From contig OZ244046.1 of NCBI GenBank assembly GCA_965215055.1, positions 1,054,001 to 1,118,000 of the forward strand: DNA of 64,000 nt. Reading direction: 5' to 3'. The notes beneath the pieces are model-generated. The model saw only the letters and a program-made list of their open reading frames with translations. It searched no databases and was not told where the DNA came from. Every line of letters begins with the position of its first letter. Position 1 is the first letter of the stretch. The stretch comes from G965215055 sp965215055. GTDB taxonomy: Bacteria; Pseudomonadota; Gammaproteobacteria; UBA4575. This document shows positions 18,393 to 28,555 of this stretch, one piece after another. A program made the translations under genes and the position numbers.

Positions 18393-18941
18393 CTACGCCA
18401 ACTCATCCATAAGACGCTGCCAGTCAAAGGCGGGGCCCGGGTCCGTTTTACGTCCTGGCGCAACGTCCGCGTGCCCAACAATCCCGTGCTTGCCCAGGGA
18501 CGGATAGGCGATACGCAACGTATCAATCAACACTGCCAGCACCGAATACTGGGCGTCTTCGTACGGGGTTTCATCCGTCCCCTCCATCTCTATGCCCACT
18601 GCAAAATCATTACAATCCCTACGCCCCCGGTACTCCGAAGCCCCTGCGTGCCACGCGCGGCGGTGAAAAGGAACGAACTGCACCACGCCGCCGTCTCTCC
18701 GTATCAACACGTGTGCCGACACTCGCGATTCAGCGAGAGAGGCAAAATAAGGATGTGCCTGAAAATCGAGCTGGTTGGTGAACAACTGTTCGATGCAGGG
18801 CCCGCCAAACTCGTTGGGTGGCAGGCTTATATTGTGAATGATGATGATTGAGGGCACGGCGTTATCGGGACGGTCATCGGCATTGGGCGATGGCACGTAA
18901 CGAACGCCTGCGAGCAGGTGGCTTGAAGGATCAATGCGCAC
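18393..18941 (-). CDS. ampD: 1,6-anhydro-N-acetylmuramyl-L-alanine amidase
   Basis: The 182-residue protein is a cytoplasmic zinc amidase_2 of AmpD type. Zinc ligand His36 is in IIIIHNISLPP, with further ligands in the GIVGHADVAPGRKTDPGPAFDW block near the C-terminus, and VGIEMEG provides the conserved acid. No signal peptide is present, which separates AmpD from exported amidases. It recycles cell-wall anhydromuropeptides and in many bacteria keeps AmpC induction low. It lies 94 bases upstream of gshA. Confidence 0.92.
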   Translation of the reverse strand: MRIDPSSHLLAGVRYVPSPNADDRPDNAVPSIIIIHNISLPPNEFGGPCIEQLFTNQLDFQAHPYFASLAESRVSAHVLIRRDGGVVQFVPFHRRAWHAGASEYRGRRDCNDFAVGIEMEGTDETPYEDAQYSVLAVLIDTLRIAYPSLGKHGIVGHADVAPGRKTDPGPAFDWQRLMDELA

Positions 18942-19033
18942 GACTAAAATGAAACCACGTTCTTGTCACAACGACCAAGCGTAACACTTGCAAAGGTGTT
19001 ACAAAACATCCTGCAAAATTTATCCAGTCCAGC

Positions 19034-19059
19034 AAAAAGGCCTCGCAGTGCGAGGCCTT
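19034..19059 (-). terminator. rho-independent terminator of groESL
   Basis: A 10-bp perfect stem (AAGGCCTCGC with GCGAGGCCTT, positions 19037-19046 and 19050-19059) has a three-base loop. On the minus strand it is followed by a short T run. It lies 31 bases beyond the groEL stop. Confidence 0.8.
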
Positions 19060-19089
19060 GAAGAAAAGCGGCATGGAATTGCCGTATGA

Positions 19090-20769
<1,680 letters not shown>

Positions 20770-20783
20770 TTAATAGTTAGAGG

Positions 20784-21074
20784 CTAGCCTTCGATAACTG
20801 CCATGACGTCGTCTTCACGCATCACCAACAGCTCATCTCCGTCTACTTTCACTTCAGTGCCGGAATACTTTCCAAACAGCACCTTGTCGCCAGCCTTCAA
20901 ATCCAGTGCCCGAACCTCACCACTGTCAGTAATCTTGCCATTTCCAACGGCAACGACTTCCCCCTTGATGGGCTTTTCTGTAGCAGAATCGGGAATCACA
21001 ATACCGCCGGGGCTGGTACGTTCCTCTTCCATACGCTTGACGACCACCCGGTCATGCAATGGACGTATCTTCAT
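20784..21074 (-). CDS. groS: co-chaperonin GroES (10 kDa)
   Basis: The 96-residue protein starts [14 protein letters not shown], has the mobile loop region ([14 protein letters not shown]) that docks on GroEL, and contains [11 protein letters not shown]. It caps the GroEL ring. It is the first gene of the groESL operon, preceded by a leader of about 80 bases carrying a CIRCE operator. Confidence 0.98.
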   Translation of the reverse strand: MKIRPLHDRVVVKRMEEERTSPGGIVIPDSATEKPIKGEVVAVGNGKITDSGEVRALDLKAGDKVLFGKYSGTEVKVDGDELLVMREDDVMAVIEG

Positions 21075-21139
21075 TTGGATCGCCTCCTGATAATTAATTT
21101 ACGAAAAACTGTTTTTATGTATTTTTCAGTGCCTGGTTG

Positions 21140-21166
21140 TTAGCACTCTTATTTAGCGAGTGCTAA
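21140..21166 (-). promoter_or_regulatory. CIRCE operator (HrcA site)
   Basis: A perfect CIRCE element: TTAGCACTC (21140-21148), nine spacer bases, GAGTGCTAA (21158-21166). The HrcA repressor binds this inverted repeat. Its outer end overlaps the -10 box of the groES promoter, so bound HrcA should block initiation. hrcA itself is not in the window. Confidence 0.95.
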
Positions 21167-21193
21167 TCATACGGCCGTGCCTTGACATGTCAA
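21166..21193 (-). promoter_or_regulatory. sigma70-type promoter of groESL
   Basis: On the minus strand TTGACA (21193-21188) and TATGAT (21171-21166) are separated by 16 bases. Both boxes are near consensus. The -10 box runs into the CIRCE operator, fitting HrcA-repressed vegetative transcription. Confidence 0.8.
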
Positions 21194-21213
21194 GCGTTTT
21201 TTCAGGTATTGCG

Positions 21214-21669
21214 CTAATCGTCGTCGTAATGGCGAGTGGATTTGCCTTCGTAGACGTTGCCCCCGTGCATCCTGGTTCCGGGTGCGTGCACGTCAGCGAT
21301 GAACAACGGCTTGCAACGGGCGATAATGAACCTTCTCAGGAAAGGGACCAGGCAGACAAACCCGACGGCGTCGGTAAAAAAGCCGGGCGTGAGCAGCAGT
21401 GCACCGCCGACCAGCAACACCACTCCTTCCAGTATCTCGGTCGTCGGCATACGTCCCTGGCCGAGAGCCTGGCTGAAACGCTGGTACGTTCGCAGACCCT
21501 GCACGCGCAACAGCATTACTCCAACAACCGCCGTCAGCACGATCAGGCCTATCGTGGGCATCACTCCGACAAGTCCTCCCAGTTGTATCAACAGGTAAAT
21601 CTCGACGATTGGCACGATTAAAAAAACCGCCGTCAGCAAGGGAAATATTCGGATACGCGGGAATGTCAT
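21214..21669 (-). CDS. fxsA: membrane protein FxsA
   Basis: The 151-residue inner-membrane protein has hydrophobic segments at about residues 10-33, 35-50 and 85-107, including the FxsA-typical VEIYLLIQLG and LLTPGFFTDAVGF. E. coli FxsA is known for relieving phage T7 exclusion by F plasmid; its native role is unclear. It sits directly upstream of the groESL promoter in the same direction, a common gammaproteobacterial neighbourhood. Confidence 0.9.
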   Translation of the reverse strand: MTFPRIRIFPLLTAVFLIVPIVEIYLLIQLGGLVGVMPTIGLIVLTAVVGVMLLRVQGLRTYQRFSQALGQGRMPTTEILEGVVLLVGGALLLTPGFFTDAVGFVCLVPFLRRFIIARCKPLFIADVHAPGTRMHGGNVYEGKSTRHYDDD

Positions 21670-21772
21670 GGCAAGTGTTCTTTACAGTTATAATATGAGA
21701 ATGCAAGGCTTGTTTTTCAATACCCCCGGCGGCAGACGTCCTCGCGGACTCCACGGCTAGAGACTACTCATC

Positions 21773-22093
21773 GTGGCCGACCACCTGCTAGTATTAACCA
21801 CTTTTCCGGATATTGATACTGCCCGGCGGCTTGCCAGGCAGATAGTGCGTGCCAATCTCGCCGCGTGTGTGAACATCCTGCCACAGGCACAGTCCATATA
21901 CAGGTGGCAAGGTGAAGAACACGAAGACAGCGAGCACGTCGCACTGATAAAAACGACTGCAAGCAGCTATCCCGGGCTTGAGTCCCACCTGCGGAGCCAC
22001 CATCCCTATGAACTTCCGGAGATTATCGCGGTTCCTATTACCAGGGGCCTGGAGGATTATCTAACTTGGCTGAAGGAAAACACACGCACCTGA
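21773..22093 (+). CDS. cutA: divalent cation tolerance protein CutA
   Basis: The 106-residue protein has the CutA1 fold signatures: LAACVNILPQAQSIYRW and the C-terminal HPYELPEIIAVPI. It starts at GTG 21773. CutA1 forms a PII-like trimer linked to copper/divalent-metal tolerance. Its last 28 bases overlap the dsbD start, a conserved arrangement that implies translational coupling. Confidence 0.93.
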   Translation: MADHLLVLTTFPDIDTARRLARQIVRANLAACVNILPQAQSIYRWQGEEHEDSEHVALIKTTASSYPGLESHLRSHHPYELPEIIAVPITRGLEDYLTWLKENTRT

Positions 22094-24018
22094 AAAACCT
22101 GGGCATCTTGTCGCTGTTGGTGATCGTATTACTCAGTACGGTTTGCCAGGCAGCAAGCGATACGCCTTCGGCTCTCCGGTCACCGGCGTTGACTTTCGCC
22201 GAGGCGACTGCTGAAGAATCCACGCCAATCAACCGACCGGGCAAGCTTTTCGAAATTGGCGGCACCGGCGAATTCCTGCCTCCCGATGCCGCGTTCCAGG
22301 TATTCGTCAAACAAGGCAGTAGCGACCACCTTGTCACGCACTGGCAGATTGCGGATGGATATTACCTGTACAAGGACAAGATCAGCGTCACGCCAGGAGA
22401 CGAGGCGAAGATTACGCTGGGCACCATCGACCTGCCTGAAGGAAAAGAAGAGTACGACGAGTACTTCGGCAATATCATCAGCATCGACCACGACTTCCAG
22501 GCAGACGTTCCGATACATCACGTTGCAGCGGGCGTGGTGGCGGCTGATGTAATCGTCCAGTACCAGGGATGCGCCAGGGCCGGACTTTGTTACCCACCTA
22601 TTACCAGGAACGTTACCGTCGCACTAAACAACGGTGCGGGCAGTACAACCAGCAACGCTGCCGCAATCAATCCCGGTTTTCAATCCGAGCAAGACCGCAT
22701 TGCCGACGCACTTGCCTCGAAAAAACTCTGGCTCAGCGCAGTCATCTTTTTTGGCCTGGGCCTGTTGCTCGCGTTCACGCCCTGCGTGTTGCCGATGATT
22801 CCAATCCTCTCCAGCATCATCATTGGACAGGGCAAAGACATCTCTACCGCCAGGGCATTCACGCTGTCCCTGGCGTACGTGCTGGCGATGGCTGCTACCT
22901 ATACGGTTGCCGGCATCATTGTCGGCTTGTCCGGGAAAAACTTTCAGATCTGGTTCCAGGACCCGTGGGTTCTCGGCACCTTCGCGGGGGTATTCGTACT
23001 GCTTTCCCTGGCGATGTTCGGTTTTTACGAACTGCGAATTCCTGCCTCCATACAATCCAGGCTGGACGCGATCGGTTCGAACCGGCAGCGAGGCTCCCAT
23101 ATCGGCGCAGGCATCATGGGCGCCCTTTCCGCGCTGATAGTCAGCCCGTGCGTAACCGCTCCCCTGGTAGGCGCACTCATATACATTGCGGCAACGGGAG
23201 ATGCAATGATTGGCGGTATCGCGCTGTTTGCCCTGGGCATGGGTATGGGCACGCCACTGCTTGCAGTGGGTACCTCGGCGGGAAAATTCCTGCCCGCGGC
23301 CGGTGCATGGATGAACACCGTCAAAGCCGTATTTGGAGTACTCCTGCTTGCCGTAGCCATCTGGCTACTGGAACGCATCCTGCCGGCACCGGTAATCCTG
23401 TTACTTGCAGGTATGCTGTCCATCGTCTCGGCAATATACATGGGCGCACTGGATGCCGTCGGGAAAACCGCCTCCGGCTGGCGCAAACTGGGCAAGGGCC
23501 TGGGGCTAGTCCTGCTGGTATACGGCGTAATACTGATGATAGGCGCAGGCAGCGGCAGCCACAGCCTGCTGCACCCCCTGCAAGGTATCACCGGCCAACG
23601 TGCCGTGTTGACCTCCGAAAACTCGACTCCCGATAACGCCCACGCTTTACCCTTTCAACAAATCAAGGGCATTGCCGGGCTTGACGCCTCATTGCGGCAG
23701 GCGGCAAAAGACGGCAAGCCCGTAATGCTGGACTTTTACGCCGACTGGTGCATCACGTGCAAGGAAATGGAAGCCTTCACCTTCAGCGACGCCAGCGTGC
23801 AAAAATCCCTGCGTGACTTCGTGCTCCTGCAAGCAGACGTTACCGACAATGACGAACTGGACCAGGCCCTGTTGAAGAAACTGGGGCTGTTCGGTCCACC
23901 GGCAATCTTATTCTACGATGGTACGGGCAAAGAACTTCGCAACTACCGCATTGCGGGTTTCATGCGTGCGTCAAAATTCATCTCCCACGTCGAGAACCTT
24001 GAACAATCCACCCCCTAA
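22066..24018 (+). CDS. dsbD: thiol:disulfide interchange protein DsbD
   Basis: The 650-residue protein has the three DsbD parts. A signal sequence leads into a periplasmic alpha domain with the Cys pair in [10 protein letters not shown]; an eight-helix membrane domain carries cysteines in TPCVLPM and SPCVTAPL; and a periplasmic thioredoxin domain has the active site WCITC. It passes electrons from cytoplasmic thioredoxin to periplasmic DsbC and related proteins. The start is the TTG at 22066 inside cutA, which gives the signal peptide. Confidence 0.95.
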   Translation: MAEGKHTHLKNLGILSLLVIVLLSTVCQAASDTPSALRSPALTFAEATAEESTPINRPGKLFEIGGTGEFLPPDAAFQVFVKQGSSDHLVTHWQIADGYYLYKDKISVTPGDEAKITLGTIDLPEGKEEYDEYFGNIISIDHDFQADVPIHHVAAGVVAADVIVQYQGCARAGLCYPPITRNVTVALNNGAGSTTSNAAAINPGFQSEQDRIADALASKKLWLSAVIFFGLGLLLAFTPCVLPMIPILSSIIIGQGKDISTARAFTLSLAYVLAMAATYTVAGIIVGLSGKNFQIWFQDPWVLGTFAGVFVLLSLAMFGFYELRIPASIQSRLDAIGSNRQRGSHIGAGIMGALSALIVSPCVTAPLVGALIYIAATGDAMIGGIALFALGMGMGTPLLAVGTSAGKFLPAAGAWMNTVKAVFGVLLLAVAIWLLERILPAPVILLLAGMLSIVSAIYMGALDAVGKTASGWRKLGKGLGLVLLVYGVILMIGAGSGSHSLLHPLQGITGQRAVLTSENSTPDNAHALPFQQIKGIAGLDASLRQAAKDGKPVMLDFYADWCITCKEMEAFTFSDASVQKSLRDFVLLQADVTDNDELDQALLKKLGLFGPPAILFYDGTGKELRNYRIAGFMRASKFISHVENLEQSTP

Positions 24019-24134
24019 GGCAATCCGCACAACCTGCCCGGAAAATTAATTTACTGCAATCCCGTGATTTTCATGTAGAATTGCGTGTAAATGTCGGCAA
24101 GATCGAAGCATTTATCTACAAGATAACCATAGGC

Positions 24135-24578
24135 ATGGCCAAAATCCTGCTACTGAACGGTCCCAACCTCAACCTGCTGGGACAGCGTGAGCCCGAAGTA
24201 TACGGCCATGAATCCCTTGCTGACGTAGTACAACGGGCACAACAAAAAGCCCGGCAACGAGGCCACCAGCTCGAAGACTTTCAGAGCAATGCCGAGCATG
24301 AACTGGTTGACCGCATTCACCAGGCTGAACGGGACGGTATCGACATCATCATTTTCAATCCCGGTGCATTCACGCACACCAGCGTCTCCCTGCGGGATGC
24401 GCTGCTCGGCGTCGAGATACCCTTTATTGAACTGCACCTGTCCAACGTATTTGCGCGCGAGGAATTTCGCCGGCATTCCTTTTTATCCGACGTCGCACTG
24501 GGAGTAATTTCCGGTATGGGCGCAGTGGGTTACGAACTTGCGGTAGAAGCCGCCCATGACAAGCTCACGGAACGCTAG
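24135..24578 (+). CDS. aroQ: type II 3-dehydroquinate dehydratase
   Basis: The 147-residue protein has the AroQ signatures: [19 protein letters not shown] with the catalytic Tyr, [23 protein letters not shown] and [17 protein letters not shown]. It dehydrates 3-dehydroquinate in the shikimate pathway. The ATG at 24135 is chosen over upstream codons that add no conserved sequence. Its stop abuts the accB ATG, the common aroQ-accB-accC operon. Confidence 0.96.
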   Translation: MAKILLLNGPNLNLLGQREPEVYGHESLADVVQRAQQKARQRGHQLEDFQSNAEHELVDRIHQAERDGIDIIIFNPGAFTHTSVSLRDALLGVEIPFIELHLSNVFAREEFRRHSFLSDVALGVISGMGAVGYELAVEAAHDKLTER

Positions 24579-25034
24579 ATGGATATCCGTAAAGTAAAAA
24601 AACTGATAGAACTGCTCGAACAATCGGGTATTGCCGAAATCGAGATCAAGGAAGGCGAAGAGGCCGTTCGCATCAGTCGCGGCACCTCTACCGTGGTAGC
24701 GCACCCGCCGCAAGTTCCCGCCCCGGCAATCGCTCCTGCCCCGGCAGACACCCCCGCGACGGATGCTGCACCTGCGGAGAAAAAGGACGAACTGCCTGAC
24801 GGGCATACCATCAAATCACCCATGGTCGGCACCTTTTACGAGGCACCTGCACCCGGGCAAAAGTCCTTCGTCGAAGTGGGGCAGTCGGTACAGGAAGGCG
24901 ATACCCTTTGCATTATCGAAGCCATGAAAATGCTGAACCAGATTGAAACCGACAAGGCCGGCGTAGTCAGCGCGAAACTGGCCGAGAACGGTCAACCCGT
25001 CGAGTTTGGGCAAGCACTGTTCGTGATCAGCTAG
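24579..25034 (+). CDS. accB: biotin carboxyl carrier protein of acetyl-CoA carboxylase
   Basis: The 151-residue protein has an N-terminal helical domain ([18 protein letters not shown]), a Pro/Ala linker and a C-terminal biotinyl domain with the biotin-accepting Lys in [10 protein letters not shown]. It carries CO2 between AccC and AccDA in fatty acid synthesis. It is cotranscribed with aroQ and accC. Confidence 0.97.
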   Translation: MDIRKVKKLIELLEQSGIAEIEIKEGEEAVRISRGTSTVVAHPPQVPAPAIAPAPADTPATDAAPAEKKDELPDGHTIKSPMVGTFYEAPAPGQKSFVEVGQSVQEGDTLCIIEAMKMLNQIETDKAGVVSAKLAENGQPVEFGQALFVIS

Positions 25035-25056
25035 CTTCGAAGCCGGGCGCCTGCAA

Positions 25057-26412
25057 GTGCTGGACAAAGTCGTTATTGCCAATCGCGGCGAAATCGCCTT
25101 ACGCATCCTGCGCGCCTGTCGCGACATGGGAATCAAGACAGTCGCCGTTCATTCAGAGGCCGACCGTGACCTGATGCACATCGGCATGGCTGATGAATCC
25201 GTATGCGTGGGTCCGGCCGCGTCAGCCAAGAGCTACCTGAACATTCCCGCCATCGTCAGTGCGGCGGAAGTAACCAACGCAACGGCCATCCACCCGGGCT
25301 ACGGGTTCCTGTCAGAGAACGCCGAATTTGCAGAGGCAGTCGAATCAAGCGGTTTCATATTCATCGGGCCCAGTGCTGAAACCATACGCATGATGGGAGA
25401 TAAAATCACTGCCAAGCGCACCATGGAAGCTGCGGGCGTACCCTGTATACCCGGCTCGACGGAACCCCTTGGCGAAGATGAAGATGAAAACCGCCGCATG
25501 GCGCGCGATATCGGCTATCCCATCATGATAAAGGCCGCAGGCGGCGGCGGCGGTCGTGGTATGCGCGTAGTACTCGATGAAGACGAGTTGCTCGAAGCGA
25601 TTGTACTCACGCGCACCGAGGCAGAGATGGCGTTCGGCGATAATCGCCTGTACATGGAAAAATTCCTGCAGGCACCTCGCCACGTTGAATTCCAGGTATT
25701 GGCGGATACCCACGGCAATGCCATCCACCTGTGCGAGCGGGACTGCTCCATGCAGCGCCGCAACCAGAAGATAATCGAAGAAGCACCCGCGTTTGGCATT
25801 ACTGAAGAACAGCGCCAGGCGATTGGCGAGTGCGTTGTCGATGCATGTCGCAAGATAGGTTATCGCGGTGCCGGTACCTTCGAATTCCTGTATGAAAACG
25901 GCAAATTCTACTTCATCGAAATGAACACCCGCGTCCAGGTGGAACACCCGGTAACCGAGATGATTACCGGCATCGACATCGTCAAGCAGCAACTGCTCAT
26001 TGCGACGGGCGAAAGACTTTCATTTATCCAGGAAGATATTCAAATCCGCGGACACGCGATTGAATGCCGCATCAATGCCGAAGACCCCCGCACGTTCCTG
26101 CCTTGTCCGGGGAAGATTATCCACTTCCACTGCCCCGGGGGACCGGGCGTGCGTGTCGACACCCACTTGTACAACGGCTACACGGTGCCGCCGCACTACG
26201 ACTCCATGATAGGAAAATTACTCACCATCGGACACAGTCGTGACGGCGCGATCACCCGCATGACGGGTGCCCTGCACGAAATCGTCATTGACGGCATTGC
26301 CACAAACGTCCCGCTGTTACAGGACTTGATGCGCGACCGCGTGTACGTCAACGCCAGGCACAACATCCACTACCTCGAAACCAAGCTCAAAGAAGCGAAG
26401 GGAACATCCTGA
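25057..26412 (+). CDS. accC: biotin carboxylase subunit of acetyl-CoA carboxylase
   Basis: The 451-residue ATP-grasp enzyme begins [12 protein letters not shown] and has [10 protein letters not shown], the glycine-rich ATP loop [10 protein letters not shown], the CSMQRRNQK block and [16 protein letters not shown]. The start is GTG at 25057, 22 bases after accB. It carboxylates biotin on AccB. prmA, which often follows, is absent; the next gene is a small leftward ORF that marks the start of the accessory region. Confidence 0.97.
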   Translation: MLDKVVIANRGEIALRILRACRDMGIKTVAVHSEADRDLMHIGMADESVCVGPAASAKSYLNIPAIVSAAEVTNATAIHPGYGFLSENAEFAEAVESSGFIFIGPSAETIRMMGDKITAKRTMEAAGVPCIPGSTEPLGEDEDENRRMARDIGYPIMIKAAGGGGGRGMRVVLDEDELLEAIVLTRTEAEMAFGDNRLYMEKFLQAPRHVEFQVLADTHGNAIHLCERDCSMQRRNQKIIEEAPAFGITEEQRQAIGECVVDACRKIGYRGAGTFEFLYENGKFYFIEMNTRVQVEHPVTEMITGIDIVKQQLLIATGERLSFIQEDIQIRGHAIECRINAEDPRTFLPCPGKIIHFHCPGGPGVRVDTHLYNGYTVPPHYDSMIGKLLTIGHSRDGAITRMTGALHEIVIDGIATNVPLLQDLMRDRVYVNARHNIHYLETKLKEAKGTS

Positions 26413-26462
26413 CAACGTCAGGCAGTGCGCAAGGCCTGTTGCCGGGTGATTATCAAAGGGAG

Positions 26463-26675
26463 CTAAAGGAACTTGAGTACGGCGACTGCAAGGGCAAGCA
26501 ACCCCGCGTTTACGCCATACATGCGGACTTCCAGCCTGGCCAGTTTTGCGTCAAGGTATTCACGCGTGACAAGGTGGCCTTCATTCTTTGAAAATACTTT
26601 GGCGACAGCTTCGGCTTTTGCCTGCTCGAAGCCAGCGTCTTCCAGTTCCCTGGCAATTCCCAAAGTGTCCAGCAT
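26463..26675 (-). CDS. small coiled-coil membrane protein (DUF1640-like)
   Basis: The 70-residue protein has an N-terminal helix pair (LEDAGFEQAKAEAVAKVF), then LVTREYLDAKLARLEVRM and a C-terminal hydrophobic helix ending LKFL. This is the plan of bacterial DUF1640/CCDC90-like proteins, short coiled coils anchored by one C-terminal membrane helix. Function is unknown. Related or decayed copies occur at 27.2, 32.7 and perhaps 33.0 kb. Confidence 0.55.
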   Translation of the reverse strand: MLDTLGIARELEDAGFEQAKAEAVAKVFSKNEGHLVTREYLDAKLARLEVRMYGVNAGLLALAVAVLKFL

Positions 26676-26727
26676 GACGAAAGTATAGTACGTATGACCG
26701 CCCGTATCATCTTAAAGAAAAACCCTG

Positions 26728-27144
26728 ATGAATGACGAAAATTCAAAACTGCTGGTAGTGCAGTTGAACGGTGCGCCAATACTGGAATACGACCGCGATA
26801 AAAAGCTCTCCCGGGCACAGCACGAATCACTGCGTTTGATAGATGAAAAACTGGGCCAGGGCATCACCTTGCACAATACGTTCATCGCGCGACCCGACCT
26901 GGAACAACGTGTTGAATTCATCACTGCGAACCTGGTTTCAGCCCTGCTGGGCGAAAGAAACGAAGACGAAGCACTGGCTGCATCAAGCTGTGCTTACCTG
27001 GCCAGGACGTTGCCAGACCTGAAACAGATCAAGGCACAGGAAGAAAACGGGCAGATAACAATAGAACTGGTATTTGACCGCGCGTACCAGCAGGAAACGA
27101 AGATAAACTACACGCCACTGGACAAGATCATCACGCGGCAATAA
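26728..27144 (+). CDS. conserved hypothetical protein
   Basis: The 138-residue soluble protein (MNDENSKLLVVQLNGAPILE...) has an alternating beta/helix pattern and no recognisable motif or signal peptide. Its last 18 codons are duplicated at 32558-32612, beyond the ATPase module, showing that DNA was inserted immediately downstream by an event that copied this gene end. Before that event it was probably convergent with the DUF1640-like gene now at 32659-32883. Confidence 0.65.
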   Translation: MNDENSKLLVVQLNGAPILEYDRDKKLSRAQHESLRLIDEKLGQGITLHNTFIARPDLEQRVEFITANLVSALLGERNEDEALAASSCAYLARTLPDLKQIKAQEENGQITIELVFDRAYQQETKINYTPLDKIITRQ

Positions 27145-27222
27145 GAGATAGTCTCTGCTTTCACGCCCGCGACCCCGTTCCAGAACCTTCCCTACAATAG
27201 TTCCACCAGTACGGCGACCACG
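27091..27222 (+). repeat. 132-bp direct repeat, left copy
   Basis: This segment matches 32558-32689 with about nine mismatches in 132 bases and no gap. It covers the last 18 codons of the upstream hypothetical gene plus the reverse-strand C-terminal codons of a DUF1640-like gene. The two copies bracket the AAA/STAND module. Confidence 0.92.
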
Positions 27223-27224
27223 CC
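27192..27224 (-). pseudogene. C-terminal remnant of DUF1640-like gene
   Basis: Read on the minus strand, these codons give VVAVLVELL and a stop, matching the C-terminal VVTTVLVELL of the gene at 32659-32883. The rest of the gene is missing here. It is the broken end left by insertion or duplication of the neighbouring module. Confidence 0.65.
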
Positions 27225-27240
27225 TGTGAAAAGAGTTTTA

Positions 27241-27277
27241 TTACGCTATTGAGTAATTTTACTCAATAGCGTAATAT
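27241..27277 (+). promoter_or_regulatory. promoter with 16-bp palindromic operator before the AAA ATPase gene
   Basis: Arms TTACGCTATTGAGTAA (27241-27256) and its exact complement (27259-27274) are separated by TT. Within it TTGAGT (27249-27254) and TAATAT (27272-27277) are 17 bases apart, a good sigma70 pair. The ATG at 27284 lies seven bases beyond the -10 box, so the transcript may be leaderless. The same core occurs at 33815 and 38111. Confidence 0.7.
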
Positions 27278-27283
27278 ATCCAC

Positions 27284-28555
27284 ATGATTACCTATGAACG
27301 TGCACAAATAACAACTCTCCTGGACCGCTTGGATGAAGTGCCAAAACACCTGATTTTCATCACCGGACCGCGTCAGACGGGTAAAACCACGCTTGTACAA
27401 CAAGCCTTGAAGCAGCTTGACCCTGAGCACTGGCTCTACCTTACTATTGATACGCCCGTTGATGCGCCCGAATCGTTGGTCACGCACCCTTTTGACCTGG
27501 AATCCAATGATGACGTTCTTCCAATTACCAAAGAGAAGGACACAAAGTGGTTGACGCGCGAATGGGAACAGGCCCGCGTGAAAGCCGACCGTTCGGAGCA
27601 GAACTTCGTCTTGACGTTCGACGAGATACAGAAGATTCCAAACTGGTCGGAAACAGTTAAAGGCTTGTGGGATGCAGACCGGCGTCATGGCCGCTTGCTC
27701 CACGTAATTTTACTGGGTTCAGCACCTCTGCTTATGCAGCAGGGCATGAGTGAAAGCCTGGCCGGACGCTTCGAGACCATCCACATCACGCACTGGTCGT
27801 TCACTGAAATGTCCCAGGCATTCGATTTTGACCTCCAGAGATACGTCTATTTTGGAGGATATCCGGGTGCCGCAGCACTTGTCCACGACCAGAGCCGCTG
27901 GCGCGAATATATCGTCGAGTCGCTAGTTGAGCCGAACATTGAGCGTGACATTCTTGCAATGCGACGGGTAGATAAACCCATACTGCTGAAACAGCTGTTC
28001 GAGCTCGGTGCTGAATATTCCGGGCAGATCTTCTCCTACAACAAGATGCTTGGCCAGCTCCAGGATGCCGGTAACACGACCACCCTCGCGCACTATCTCG
28101 ACCTGCTGTCGAAAGCCGGCCTGATTACTGGCCTCTCGAAATATGCCCGTAGTGGTCATCGTCGCAAAGGCTCTAGTCCCAAGCTCAACGTGCTCAACAC
28201 TGCGCTCATGTCGGCCCATTCCGGATACACGTTCGAGGAGGCCCAGGCGGACCGAAGCTTCTGGGGACACCTTGTCGAAAGCGCAGTCGGGGCACACCTG
28301 TTCAATTCAGGAACACCTGAACATCACCTCCACTACTGGAGGAACAACGGGCACGAGGTAGACTTCATCCTGGAACGCGGCAAGAAGCTTGTCGCCGTGG
28401 AGGTCAAGAGCGGCACACGCCGGGCAAATATGAGTGGGCTCGAAGAATTTGAAAGGCGGTTCAAAGGTACAAAACCTATCCCCGTCGGTGAGGGCGGAAT
28501 CCCTGTTGAGGAATTTCTATCGGTCCCGGCTCGAAAATGGTTCGAAAATTCGTGA
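27284..28555 (+). CDS. AAA family ATPase with DUF4143 domain
   Basis: The 423-residue protein has Walker A GPRQTGKT (residues 28-35), Walker B VLTFDEIQ (~109-116), a sensor-like LLGSAPLLM segment and the C-terminal DUF4143 region. The latter ends with Glu358-x-Asp360 and Glu373-x-Lys375 (EVDFILERG...VEVKSG), a PD-(D/E)XK-like arrangement. The family is widespread and poorly understood. Its last 19 bases overlap the start of the giant NTPase gene, so the two proteins are probably made together. No ribosome-binding site is seen, consistent with a leaderless message. Confidence 0.9.
   Translation: MITYERAQITTLLDRLDEVPKHLIFITGPRQTGKTTLVQQALKQLDPEHWLYLTIDTPVDAPESLVTHPFDLESNDDVLPITKEKDTKWLTREWEQARVKADRSEQNFVLTFDEIQKIPNWSETVKGLWDADRRHGRLLHVILLGSAPLLMQQGMSESLAGRFETIHITHWSFTEMSQAFDFDLQRYVYFGGYPGAAALVHDQSRWREYIVESLVEPNIERDILAMRRVDKPILLKQLFELGAEYSGQIFSYNKMLGQLQDAGNTTTLAHYLDLLSKAGLITGLSKYARSGHRRKGSSPKLNVLNTALMSAHSGYTFEEAQADRSFWGHLVESAVGAHLFNSGTPEHHLHYWRNNGHEVDFILERGKKLVAVEVKSGTRRANMSGLEEFERRFKGTKPIPVGEGGIPVEEFLSVPARKWFENS

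Noticed and set aside
18100..18507. Rightward frame between gshA and ampD
   Set aside because: Antisense shadow across the gshA start; composition mirrors the real gene and no start signal was seen.
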